From assembly GCA_029721515.1 (NCBI GenBank), contig CM056567.1, positions 6,957,507 through 7,021,506 of the forward strand: a DNA stretch of 64,000 nt, read 5' to 3'. Origin of the DNA: Synanceia verrucosa. Lineage: Eukaryota; Chordata; Actinopteri; Perciformes; Synanceiidae. Made by a program: the position numbers and the translations under genes. Positions 36,081-48,726 of this stretch are shown here, piece by piece (the stretch's first letter is position 1; each line of letters opens with the position of its first letter). Below the pieces are notes generated by a model. The model saw only the letters and a list, made by a program, of their open reading frames with translations, did no database searches and was not told where the DNA came from.

Positions 36081-39000
36081 TGCTATAGAGCTAGTTATGG
36101 AGAGCCTTAAATCAGCTTTGTCCTTGTCCCTGGATGGCTGATCACAATGCCTGGATTACTGAATGACACTTCTCAGGATCCTCTGTTTGAAGTGGCTGAA
36201 ATAAGCGTCCTGATCCTTCACTGTTGTTTATATACCGATATTCATCTAGCATCATACACAATGTATAGTCTACCTTAAAATAAGCAAAGTAATGTAAATG
36301 GCCCCAATTGAAGAAATGCATTATGAAAAATGCTACTTTAAAATCAAAATTTGAATCACGATTTTCCTGAAAAATACAGAAAAAAGACTGCTATGTGTGG
36401 GGTTGTTCTGCTCATTTTCATTTCTGGTCATGATCCATCCACAGTCATCATGTAAACAACTGAACCACTTCCTCCTTGAGAAACTCTGCCATATTCAGCA
36501 GTGTTATGTGCTATGGCACTTAATTATAGCTCCTATGACATATGATTGTTGGCCACCAGTAGCAGCCAAGTATTTCAAAGTTGCAATATTCACTTCATGT
36601 TGTATGTTAAATGTCAGTCTCTACTGTAGGAACAGAGGTCTAAACGTCAGAATAAAAGCCTCCTTTCCTTCCTCGTACCTATTCTTTCCGTGCAGTAAAT
36701 GGTTCCTATACTTTATTTCCAGCTTTTCCAGCCCATCTGTGCTTTGTGCCAGGAGGAAAAAAGGTGCAGAGAGAATTTCATGACTACAAAAGCAAAGGTT
36801 AACATTACTCACAGCATAAAAACAATTTAAAAGGGAGCAAAAGGGCTCTAATGGCCCGACAGTCTTCAAAGAAAATGTATTTTGCGCTCAAAATAATTCA
36901 TAGCTTTTTGCCGGTGGCTTTTCAGCTTCCCGGAGACCCAGCATGAACTACTGTATTTTTCCCAGCAGGTTCTCTGCTCCTCGCAAAATGGCCTTCGCTA
37001 GGGCATACCTCGCATCCCCTCCAAATATTGACTTCACTGAGTCCATCGCTTATTGGAAAAATGGCTGTAAGTAATGTTTTATCAGCCGATGCAATCTCCA
37101 CACCTGTATTTTCCCCTGTCATATGACAATATTTGACAAGATTAATGATTTGATCCCATGACATTTTATTTCCCATCACTGGGAATCTGCCAGCAAACAA
37201 CTCACTTACTTGTGGCATTTGGTGTGAAGCATGTAACAGCATTTGCTTCGCTCATGTATTATTCATGAACTGCAAAATTTACTAACTGAGGCATGTAAAC
37301 TACAGTTTCTAGCAGCTTTTGCATGAAACTGTTGACTGTTTATGTGAAAAAAAATAATTTTTTGGGGGAGACGTAGAATCTATTGCATCTATTTTTAGCA
37401 GTGCAATTCAACAACAATTTTGTCAGTTGCCACGGAGTAAGCGGGTAATAATGATAAACCTTGTGACCTTTGAACTTCAGTGGCTTGAGGGGTCTCCTGC
37501 CCACGTCCCAAAGGGCCCACGCGTCCTGACAGCTTGAGCGATGAGTGGCGGACGGCTGTCTCAATCTGCCTCCTCCTATTTTTAACCCACACTAAACACA
37601 GAGCTTCCAAAATAGAGCTGAGCTCTAAACAAATGATTAATAGGGCACTTAGGGTCTCCCACTGACCAGCGAGTCCCTATTAACAGCCAATAAAGAGGCC
37701 CTTTGGGGTCAAAAGGTCTAAAGACTTTCTAATAAAAGTAACAGAGGCATGGGGATGTGTTTTAGAGGAGGAAAAAGTTGTGTCTCAGTTTGAAATGCTG
37801 ACAAGTTAATAATCCCCTCTCAAATAGCCCTACCGCAGTAAAATGGCCAGTTTGTTCTTACTTTTATCATCTGTCAGTCACTCACATCTTTCTCTTTTTT
37901 TTTCTTGCCTCTTCTTAAGTGGACTGAAAGAGCTAAAACAGCTTTACAGTTATGTTCCCGATGGGGCTTTATTCTCATACCCCACTCTTTCTTTTCTTTT
38001 TTCTGCTTGAATATGAATTCTTATTGTAGCTTTAGTCAGGGAATGTCTAATGGATTCCCAAAGATGTATTCATGACATGGTAATGAGATTCAAATTTGTA
38101 AGACATTTTTGACCTGAAAAAAAAAAAAAAATAGGCTGCTTGTAGCATCGGCTTTGTCTTGTTTTCTGCAGCTCAAGAATACAGTTTCACAGTTATTCTC
38201 ACTAAATCTAATGCAATTTTGAAATATATGGGATGGAAACACAAAGCCAAAGAGTTAAACCGTGGAAACATTTGAGGAATATGTTGATCTGTCACTTGAG
38301 ATACAGACCAACATTATGGGATTTGATGAAAATTTGATGAGAATAATATAAAATAAATATCATGTCTTTTTAAACATTAGTCATAAATGTGAAAGGTTTT
38401 TTGACAAGAATGCCGTGATGCAGTCATGTCAAATACCTTCAGTTGTTTTTCATTAGTTTATTGGCCATATAAATTGCTGGAGTGACAACATTATGACCTC
38501 TTGCGTGAGTTACTTTGATTTATGTATCTGTAGGCACCCAGAGCAGAGCTATTCCCTAAAAGTAAAAATATATAAAAGTGGAGATAAATGACAAAATCTG
38601 ATTTGATGTCCCCAATTTGGGTGGCCGTGACTCATCCCACATCTTAATTCTTCCAAGAATCCCTTTTTTCCTTTGTTTTGCACATTTTCAGCTGGTATTC
38701 TTATTCAGAGCTGTCATCTTTGAGAAGTCTTGCTCCAGGGCACATCAGTAAGACACGTGGTTGTTGATGGACACAGTGGTAATGCTAACCACGTTACTTC
38801 CCCTCTAATTAAGAACGTTTCATGTAAGATTGGAGTTGTTCAGCATTTGAAAGACACATTGAGAGATGAAAATGAAAAAAACATTGGAAACTTGGGAATT
38901 TTATAGAACTTAGAAGTGTCCCCCAAAACCACACAGAAGACAGGCAGCCCAGATAGCGTGGGACGACTCAGACAAATCTGTTTTGCATGAAGGACAAGGT

Positions 39001-42000
39001 GGCGAAAGAGAAATAATGCCAGATATCAGCCTCCAACTAAATCTAACACTTAAGACAAAAAAAAACAATTATTACTATATCTATTTTGACATTTAATGCT
39101 TTTTTGTGCCTCTGTATGGCCTTCCTTGAGAAAAAACATTATTTTCGCTAACACGTAAAAGCTATTAGCAAAATAATAGTTCTCTGTGTGCATAGTTTTC
39201 TGCTGTCTTTCTAACAACAAAACATTGCTTGTTACAATCTATTTCCATTTCTCAAATCAGTTGGTTGTCAAACACTATCCTCCATCACCATACATAACAT
39301 GCACTGCATTAAAGTGGCATTCTTGTAAACACCATAACTGTAATAGCGTGTGACAAGCCACCTTTGTTTACACCATAATAACTGGGTGTTTGAATAACTT
39401 CTCACTGACTTTAAGTAACCAGCCATACTCACTCTGCTTCCATTCAGCCGTGTAGCCCAATAACCTGGACTGACATTTGGCGTGGAGTGGACTGTGGATT
39501 ATACCAAACAGTAGTGCTGAATGGACTTCTCAAGCGTTTCTCCTGCGGTCTTCAGACATGGGAGTGCATTTCCTGCATGCGCACACATTGCGGATGCAGC
39601 GTACATCCGCTTGTCTCATTATGCAAATGTTGACTTGTGCATTCATAAACATGCAGGACACGTAAAGTTAATATCAGGCCCACACACACACACAGACAGA
39701 TTTATTTGAAGCAGCAGGGCTCTCCCTTCTTTCCATCTGCCAACCTAAACCTCTAGGTGGGCTGTCTTCTCTGCAGCTTCTGGATGAATCTGTTTAGTAT
39801 CTTTCAGTTCAGATGAAGCGCTACACTAACCATGCTTTGGGGCATCTGGGATGGGCCGGGGGCCTGGCCAAACACGGGAAAGGGTGGATGGGAGCTTTGA
39901 GATGGTCCAGACGGGCCAGTGGGCAGACTCGAGCCCCTCTCTTCCACAACAACAAGGACCCACACTGAAGCAGACTCAGTCCCTGCAACCCGAGAGGGCA
40001 CAGGGGTCCTCCAGCCTGCCTGGCCTGGGATAAATGAACCCAGATGCTTCCCGCACATGCAGAACAACCATGCTGAAGGAATGAGGGCGGTGGGGGGAGT
40101 AGGTCTTAGAGACAGAAAAAGAGGAGGCTTACCTTGCTTCTTTTTTCTTCTTCTTCCCCTAGTTGAAGCAGTTATCTGTCAGATTCCTGCGCTTTCTCAT
40201 AACCACTGATCACGGAGGCCCCCGTGCAAAGGAGCATTGTGAGAAATGATCAGAGGGGCATTTGTCTTTGAAGGAGAATGAGAGCAGCAGCAAATCTTTA
40301 AGTCCTTTCCTGTTCCCCTTCCTGTCAAGCTGCCACCTGGACTGAGAGAGAAGGAGGGAGCGAGAGAATGATGGTCGCGCTCGTCTAAATGACTTAATTG
40401 AAGTTCAAGTTGGCGCAGGAAGTTTTAGAATGTAACATGAATAGTGTGATTAACTGTCTTTGAAGGATTTGTTCCGTAGATGTGGGTTAGCTGTTTATCA
40501 GTCTCAACAGCTGATCCAAGACCATCTGCCATCTCTATGGAATAACACCTGTCTCAGGAATAATCTGGCTCTTGCAGAAAGTTAGATAAGATGATCAATA
40601 CCACTCATATTTGTAAGTTAAATATGATGATACAGCCAACAGTCGGTTAGTTTAGCTTAAAGACAGCTAACCTGGCTCTGTCCAAAGGTAAATCCACCTA
40701 TTTGTTGATCAGGCACATCTACCTGCACCCAGCGAAGATATAACCGTGCCCACAACATGTGGGTTTTTATGGATTAAAGAAATGAGATATTTAATTAGTT
40801 GTCATTTGCAAACTGACTCTTGCTAGTCGTCCACCTGCAAAGTACAATCTTCAGCCAGAGGTGGGTGGTGTGAAAACTAGCTGCTTGAAAACATTGTAAA
40901 GCAGATGCCTCCTTTTACGCAGTGGCACTTCAAAGCTCCCATTCCTCTGCAGATGATGGCGATGTGTTTCTCACCAGGGACCTCAGGAGTAACCTGTGTC
41001 ACTACCAATCTGCCAGCCTCTTCTGATGCCATCCAGATGCCCCATCCTGAAACACACACCGGCTTCTTTGTTTGCACCACTTGAGGTTTACGGCCCTTTT
41101 TTTCCACCAAGTTGGATAGTAACACATACAGATGCATGGAAGCTTACACCAAAAATACACACTCTAGCACACATGTGCACACACGCCTACTCTCACAAAC
41201 CACCCCCTGTCTGAGGTGGATGCAGCAATGAGGAATAAACAACAAATTTCCTATTTCATTTCACTAAGTCTTGCCTGCTTTAGCTCACTCCTAACCTGCC
41301 TTGCCATGTCGGAAGACCAAGAGTTAAATTAGAGAGGACTAAATTTCCTGAACTTAAATGACTGTCAACTCTGCTTTGCTCCGTCATCACGGAAAACTGC
41401 AAGAAAAACACCCAAATCCTTCTATTCTGTTTTTTCCATCACATACAGCAACCTGCAGAGTTTGAACTATCAAAGTCATGCGTGGAAATAAGGCATTGCT
41501 CTCAAATGAATTTTGAAACAAGTTTGAGTTGTCTGTCAGTCTTTGATTTTGGAGATTTATCATCCTGTACATGTCATCATGGCCATTAGGAGGTGCTGAC
41601 ACCTATCTGATTAGGATGACAAAACAGCAAGCACCTGTGTGTGTGTGTGTGTGTTCATGCATCACCAAGTGTCATTCATGCCTGCATATGTGCTTTCATT
41701 AATGTGTTTTCTTTCATGCATGTGTGTGTGTGTGTGTGTGTGTGTGCACCCTGCATGGGCTCATTTGTGTGCAAGTGTGTGCATTTGCTCTTCCACATCT
41801 GTGAATGTGTGAGGATGAAGGAGTGCATGCCTGCGTGGTGCGCTGGCTGACTGTCCTGCCTCGAGGGGAGATAAATGGCTGAGTGTTGTTGTTGTCCAGA
41901 GAGCAGACACTCAGACAGCCGCTCACACATGATTAATTGTTTCCTTGTTGGGACTGGGACCAGTTGACTGTGGCTGGGCCAAGGCCTCCCACCCAGTCTT

Positions 42001-43093
42001 ACCAGACATGCGTGTGTGTGTGCAAGACAGCTAGAGAGTGATGAAAGGCAAAGACAGCGAGAGCGAGAGAGGGAATGTTATGTCCTATTTTACTAGTTTG
42101 TCTGTCATTGGTCTCTCTTTTTTAACATATGCTATTGTTTTGAAACTGGCCACATAGTGAAGCGGTGAGGTTTTTTTGGTCGAATGTGGTGAAAATGATC
42201 GATGCGAGCTGAGGGGATGATTTGTCTTGCAACCTTTTAATGTTCACTTGAATTGGCTTGTGCAACGTGAAAAGTAATTGATGGACTTTTTCCTGAAATT
42301 GTTTCCCTCACTTAGTTACAGTGCAGATACTGTGACATGTAATTAGCCATGCTCTAATTATTTGATCTAAGTAAAAAGGAGCTCCATAGCTGTTGCCTTG
42401 AATTGTGGCTGCACATTGATTTCTCATAGGTCAGCACTGCTCAGGTTGATCTACAGTGATACTGGGTTTTATGAGAGTGCATGAGTGAGCCTGATGATTG
42501 ATTAATTACAATTATCAGAGGCCTGATAATTCACCACAGATGATAATAACATTAAGTGTGCTTTACTGCTCTGGCGGAAAAAGCCTCTCCGGTCCCTTTT
42601 TAATTTATCTTCCTTCACTGTCCAGGGCTTTTAAGTGCAGCAGGACAGGTGGATGGCTGTTGCAGCATGTTCAAAAATTTGAGGTTTGAGAGGGGATGAG
42701 GGTAAAATTTGGAGTAAAAATAATAATAAAAAAAACAAGCATCCTAATTGCCAGGTATCATGGGCGTATGGCAAGGAAACACAGCGAGGGAGCGCTGTTG
42801 CCACGGACGTCACAGTTAAAAACCCTCTGCCATCCTCGCAGGGCCGTTCGGCTCGGTTGCACATTGTGGTTTAATGATGGCATGAGGATGACTCACATGC
42901 AGCACTGATTCATTCTGCATTAGACACTTAATCACAGCAGCTATTATCCCCCCTATGTGTTGATAAAAGTACAGGACTCCACCGTAAGACTTGTGATAAA
43001 TAAATACAAACATTTACTCAGTGAGTTTCTACGTCACGTGTGTGTTATTTCGGACAGATTTTGTCTGAATTGGGTCTGTTTAAGAAAACCACT
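36081..43093. other. Intergenic DNA between the slc25a13 copy and sem1, left part
   Basis: No gene recognised. It holds GT tracts at 41636-41653 and 41721-41746, and a GC-richer stretch at 39840-40040. A low-repeat stretch at 37430-37760 is a candidate regulatory element. The open frames here are short and unrecognised. Confidence 0.5.
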
Positions 43094-43107
43094 GAGCAAC
43101 AGATTAT
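43094..43107. repeat. Target-site duplication, left copy
   Basis: GAGCAACAGATTAT, identical to 43429-43442. Confidence 0.88.
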
Positions 43108-43428
43108 CCATCCATCCATCCATGTTCTACTGCTTGTCCTCACATAGTGCTGTGGGACGGCTGGAGTCTATCCCAGCTGTCTTGGGGTGAAAGGCAGGGT
43201 ACACCTTGGACAAGTCTCCAGTTCATCACAAGACACATATAGCCAGACAACCACTCACACTCACATTCACACCTACAGGCAATTAACCTAATCCCCATGC
43301 ATGTTTTTGGATGGTGGGAGGAAGTCGGAGTACCCGGGGAGAACCCACGCAGACATGGGGAGAACATGCAAACTCCACACAGAAATCGAACCCGGTATCT
43401 TCTTGCTGTGAGGTGACAGTGCTAACCA
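43108..43428 (-). mobile_element. SINE-like retroposon with tRNA-like head, (ATGG)n tail and 14-bp target-site duplications
   Basis: On the minus strand it begins TGGTTAGCACTGTCACCTCA, followed by GGGTTCGATTTCTG, which resembles the A and B boxes of a pol III (tRNA-type) promoter. The body matches the element at 29353-29612, and it ends in ATGGATGGATGGATGGAT. The flanks are the perfect direct repeat GAGCAACAGATTAT (43094-43107 and 43429-43442). Head, body and tail together suggest a teleost tRNA-derived SINE with a LINE-related 3' end. The family name is not determinable here. Confidence 0.85.
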
Positions 43429-43442
43429 GAGCAACAGATTAT
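43429..43442. repeat. Target-site duplication, right copy
   Basis: GAGCAACAGATTAT, identical to 43094-43107. Confidence 0.88.
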
Positions 43443-44162
43443 ACTAAAAAAAAGGTTGTTTTGTCCATTTGAAATAATTTACTAGTTTAATAAATCAATA
43501 TTTCAATAAAAGAGTAACATGGAGGCTGCAGGAGCATCACTTACTGCTACTCTACTAAACTAGGCTAGTTCACACCCTGCTAGTCATGTTAACATATTTA
43601 TTTCAATTAACAACTCCCACCTGTTTGCCTCCCTTGCAGTTGGACTAATACTGTAGAGTAAAATGGTATTTCATGCATCTAAGTCTATCCAGCCCCTGGC
43701 AAAATATTTCTCAGATCAGACTCTGGCCTGTACCCAATTGATGAAACATGTTGCTTGACTTGGGTGCTACAGGCTGCATATACATTTTCTGTGCTATGTT
43801 TTTGCGCCTTTGTGGAATTATACATTTATCTGTCAAAGACCTGTGAGATGGATCTTCTCATAAACTGCACAGCTGAAACGAGACACTCATAATCTGCCCT
43901 GACATCAAACCGAAGCCTTGTGTTTTCATAGTGACTCAACCACCAGGGATAGCTTTAAACTGAAACATACCCATCTGTTTCTTTCAGTGTGCCAACATGT
44001 CAGATCGGGTTAAAATCCAGACAGGTTTAAGTGACGGTGAGGCCGTGGCGTGATCCCAAACTGTCTCAGATATCCAGTGTCATGTCCATGTGGTCAAATG
44101 GCTCTATCCTCATTTTTAGCTGAGCTGTGATGAATCTCATAAAAACTGAAAGGTAAATCAAA
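43443..44162. other. Unannotated intergenic DNA
   Basis: Nothing recognisable on either strand. Confidence 0.5.
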
Positions 44163-44560
44163 AAAGGTTCAAGGTTAATTTATCTTCATTGTACACCACA
44201 GGGTTTTACAACACTTACTCTGTGAGCTGCATCATAAAAACAAAAAAGCAACACTATGTTTTTAATGTGTGGAGGAAGTGCTAAGGAGGTTCTGGGTAAA
44301 GAAGCTGCTCTGTATTCTCGTTCTACGGTAGCTGATATTTCTGTATCTCCTGTCAGATGGCAGCAGGGTGAACACGCTGCTGATGGGGATGGTGTTGTCT
44401 TTTATATCATCTGGCTCCCCTTCTCGATAGGCCTGTCACTGATGCTCGGTGCTTGGCAACCAATGATGCTGTGAGTGGTTTAAGTCACCCGCTGCAGATC
44501 CTTCCTGTCCTGGAACATTTCCACTCAGTATGCTTTCTGCTCCTCTGTAGAAGGACGTAA
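44163..44560 (+). repeat. Degenerate teleost interspersed repeat
   Basis: It opens with TTCAAGGTTAATTTATCTTC and CACCACAGGGTTTTACAAC. It continues with AAGAAGCTGCTCTGTATTCT, CAGATGGCAGCAGGGTGAAC and CACCCGCTGCAGATCCTTCC. I know this word order from a repeat that is common in teleost genomes. The copy is diverged, so the 72-codon frame inside it (44256-44474) is not a gene. Confidence 0.45.
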
Positions 44561-47500
44561 AACAGTTATTTGCCAGACAATTCTTTGGCAGCAACCAATA
44601 ACTTTCAGGAGTTTTCGCTGGTTGCTTGGCAACTGCTCAGAGATGAGATAAAGTCTGACCAGTAACCCCTTACAAAACAGGGAACTGCCATTTTTACACA
44701 TACAGTTTCAATTAGTGAGCTTTGGAGATCCATTGGAGTCCATTTGGACAGAGTCTGGTTAGCTGTTTAGTGAGCTAAGCTAACCATCTGTGGGCTGTAG
44801 CATCACATTTAACAGAATATGAACGTGATATCAATCTTTTTATCCAACTCTCTGTCAGAAAGTGAAGTTAAAAGTTATTTCCAAAATGTAGAACTTCTTC
44901 TTAACACAAAATTAAAAGACTTACTTTCACTGACATCCTTGATGTAAAGAGGATGCACAAGTTCAGGTGATGAGATGACATTGTGCTACAAACAATTACC
45001 CATAGCAGCATCAGTAAAACAACACACAGCACTGGTGAAATGTTAAGATAGATAGCAATGGCCTCAGGCATTGTATATTTGGCTGTCTGTATTTTAGTGC
45101 ATCTATTTTAAGAGTATATAAGATTTTATCTTCCCATCACTGGTACATTTTTAGACTTTGGGTTTCTTCTGATCCTATAGAAAGAAGGAGAACCATTCAA
45201 GACAACACAGGATCATTTTGATGAGAATGAATGGAGCTGAAAAAGTAGCCTGTGGTCAATCCATACTGGTTAATTGAGGCAGTTAGGGTAGAAGCGACTT
45301 AAAAGGCCCAGTGCTCCTTGACACTGATGGCTGTCCTATAAGGGACTCTCAGTAGGGCCCTCAGGTCTTTTGATAGGGCATTTGCCAGTGTCCTTTGGGG
45401 CTGTTTCACCCCCCACAATAAACAGGCAGCCCTTTGTCAACGAGAGTAGGGGGTCTGAAGGGTTGCTCCTCGTTATTATTTTCTAAAGTAATTATACCTT
45501 ATTATCTGTGTTTACTTTAGCGGGGGTGCGAGCATGCAGGTGTGGGCCATTCTGCAGTGGGTTGGCACCCCGAGTGTCTTTTTTTTTTTTTAAACTCTCT
45601 CCCCTCCATCTTTACTTGGAGGTTTTTGGGGGGTTTTAGGCTAGTATTGTAGCCTCGTCGCTAATTTCAGCCCAACAAAAGAAACATGCAATTAGGGATA
45701 TTATAGTAGCAGCTGCGTGCTTCCTAGCTGTGCAGAGAGAGCGCTTCATCCTTCTCCCTGGCTCGGTGGTGAAGGGACTGGAGAGGGGAGAAGTGGGGAG
45801 AGCGATGCCTGCAGGTCTGGGGAGAGAGTTCGAATGGTCACAGTAGCTTCCAGTGTCTGCAGGAAAGAGAGGAATATATAGCCTGGGAGGCTGGTGTGTT
45901 TCCTCAGTGGAGACACAGCAGGGAGTCTCGCCCACAGGCTCGTGGGCCTTGAGAACAATGGATCTGCCGTCTCCCAACATGAAGTGTTATGAAATAGTCT
46001 TCGCCACAGTCCCATTTGCTACTCACTCGCATGGAGTCATGCGGTCTTGGAACTGTGTGGGCTGAGGAAAACGATTTGCAAATAATAAAGAACTTTTTGA
46101 AGAATCTAGTCTTTCATAAAAATGAGGAATCCGTTCACAGAGGTTGAGAGTTCACAGCTTGGATTTCTGTATGAAGACAAAGCGTTGCCGCCGCTAACAC
46201 ACGGACAGCCCTTTTGAAAACGAATCCACTGCTTAATGGAAATGAAAACTTTTCAATAATGTGAAAATATTCAGCAAGCACTGTTATTCACATCTCTCTA
46301 AGTAAGTCAATATCAGCCTGTTGGCAAATCATGTGGGTCACAAAGGAACAACAAAAAAAATGCTTGCACAAATTAAATGGGATCAAAGAACAAGCAGTGC
46401 AGAGACACTGAAAAATCTGTGTGAGGTTGAATATCGAGGGCCCATTGAGGCCCTCATGGTGTCTAGCACAAGGGACCAATCTCATGCTCTCAGCACAAAC
46501 AAAATAGTCACAAGTCCTCCTCTGTTGCTCTCACTTACCGATTCTCTCACTTCACCGACTTCCCGACCCTTAGAATAACCATCTGGCCCATGGCCCTTAG
46601 TTTCAAGAGCATAAACAGATCTGAGTATCACCTATGTATGAATCAGAGCTCTTGATGAACATGTGACCTTGCTTTCCTTCCCGCAGCACTTGGCAATTTG
46701 TTTTATTTTCTTTATTGACATGTATATCAGTGGCAGATGGAGCATTGTCTTTCAATCACTATACAGGCCCAGGAGAGCTGTTGGGCTGTGATATGCATCT
46801 AATTGAGATAATAACTAGACTAGTAAACTAGTAAACAGGGATTTTGCATTTTCCCCCAAAGAGAACGAGAATCAGACGCTTGTCAGCATGTCTGAGCTAA
46901 CAGATTTCCACTTCCTTCTTTTCCAGCCGTCAGTACCAAAATCTGAGTGTAACACTGTGAAGGGAAGGATGACTCTGTCCAAATACAAACTGATGCAAAA
47001 CAGCAAATTGTGCTGGCAAAGAAAACCAGGCAGAGCATTTTTTTTAAAACTTGTACTGGATTAAAAATTATTTTTGCAACACGATTACAGGTGGAGAAAG
47101 AATTCAGCATAATGGTATTATCGAGTGAAAAATTATAATATCAGCCGAATTAACCTTTAATTTTGTTTATTGTGCATTTTGTCTTTGTTAAATAAGTTAC
47201 ACTCAAAATATGGAGGAGTCTATAAACGGTATATATAAAATGATTAAAAGGTACCAGATTTACACAACAGGATCATATATATATTAGTAATATGATATGA
47301 ATATTTAATTTTTAAATGGCTACTGTCTTTACCGGTACATCACAACACCCACACCGACATTTTGAGCTTACTGTCCTCTAAACTGCATAATTCAACTGGC
47401 TACATATAATGAAGTGGTGAGTTAGAAACTACATTTCCATCTCAAACAAATAAAAAAAACTACACAAACTACTTTCTCTCTGTTTTTAGAGGCAGAGGAT

Positions 47501-48683
47501 GAATGTTGATTTCAGGATGAAAGCTGCTCGTGCTGCCTTGGTCTTACAGGCATCCATTTCACCTCATTAGGACCCTGGGACTGAGAGTCGACAAAGCACT
47601 GAGAGAAATCATTTTACCGGGGGAGTGTGGCGGGGATAAATTGGCCTCTGGTTCAGTACGAGAGTCCCCGCTGTGCCAAGCGGAAGAGAAGGGCCTGGCT
47701 GGCAGTAGGGGCAGGCCCAGGCAAGGCAGGCTGGGAGGCCCCATGCTGAGACCCCCTCCCTGCTTCTGACAAACACGGCAGTGGATAATCTCTCCTTCAG
47801 GGACTCGGCCCAGCGCTGTGGGGCTGAGAGGGAAGGGGGCTGTTATACAGCACAGTGCAGGGGAACTGCCTCTGTGTGTGTGTGTGTGTGTGTGTCTGTG
47901 TAGCACACACCACAAACACACACTTGTTTCTATAGTGTGTACTTGCATCTCCATTTCCCTGTGTGAACACCTTTTCTCTCTTCCTGTCATGCAGGCATCA
48001 CTTTGACAGTTTCAATAAACAAGAGCCTTATATAGAAGTATGGTTGCATCAAAAATTATCCTGAATATCTCAGATAAATGCTGTTGGCCACTTGAACTCC
48101 AGTAATATCATGTAAAATTCATGCAGTCCAACATAATGTTCAATATGTCAGAGGGCAAAAATCAAGCTGTCTATTACAGGTGTGCTTCGAAGTAAAGCTA
48201 CTGCTCTTACAAAGACTGTAATTTGTAGATATTTTAGCCAAACCCCAAGCCATCTTCACTACAAAAACTATTAACCGTAAAGTATTTCGTTTATGCATCA
48301 AAGAATAAGAGGGGTGAAAGATTTCTGCAATGCAATGACCATCCAGCATCACGTGTTGCATGAATTAGGGGTATGAGGGTATTACTTACCAATAACTTAC
48401 TTAATTTTATCAACATTCCTGATTACTAAAGAAATGTAATCCAGTTGAGTATTTTTAGGTTAGACCAAACTCTAGATCAGCTTAAATATTATAAAGTAAA
48501 ATAAACTGAGTAAAAACGCTCAAAGGAACGGCTTTGTCCAAACACTTTACTTCCATTAATTTTTCTTACAAAACAAATTAACATCCTCAAATCTCTCTTC
48601 CGAGGGTTTGAGGTCAACCAATAATATTCAAATGTAAATGTCCATATCCAACTCCATTGAATACTGAAAAGCCTTGTCAGTCC
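44561..48683. other. Intergenic DNA left of sem1
   Basis: No gene recognised. A low-repeat stretch at 45290-45560 contains TAATTATA and TTATCTGTG motifs, and a GT tract lies at 47873-47902. A GC-richer patch at 47640-47860 is of unknown role. The sem1 3' untranslated region should occupy the right end; no canonical AATAAA is evident on the minus strand just after the stop codon. Confidence 0.5.
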
Positions 48684-48726
48684 CTAAGATGTTTCCATCT
48701 TGTAACCATGTTTTTCCAGCTCAGCT
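48684..48726 (-). CDS. sem1: sem1 exon 3 (coding part)
   Basis: Acceptor CCCTGCAG, then one base completing Arg, then AELEKHGYKMETS and TAG at 48686-48684. This C-terminal helix is the conserved end of the family. Confidence 0.97.

Noticed and set aside
37430..45560. Idea that the stretches at 37.5 and 45.4 kb are a duplicated pair
   Set aside because: They share a CCTTTGGGG word and similar composition, but no extended similarity is visible by eye.
47559..47990. 143-codon minus-strand frame
   Set aside because: Includes translated GT repeat and a GC-rich patch; no family resemblance.
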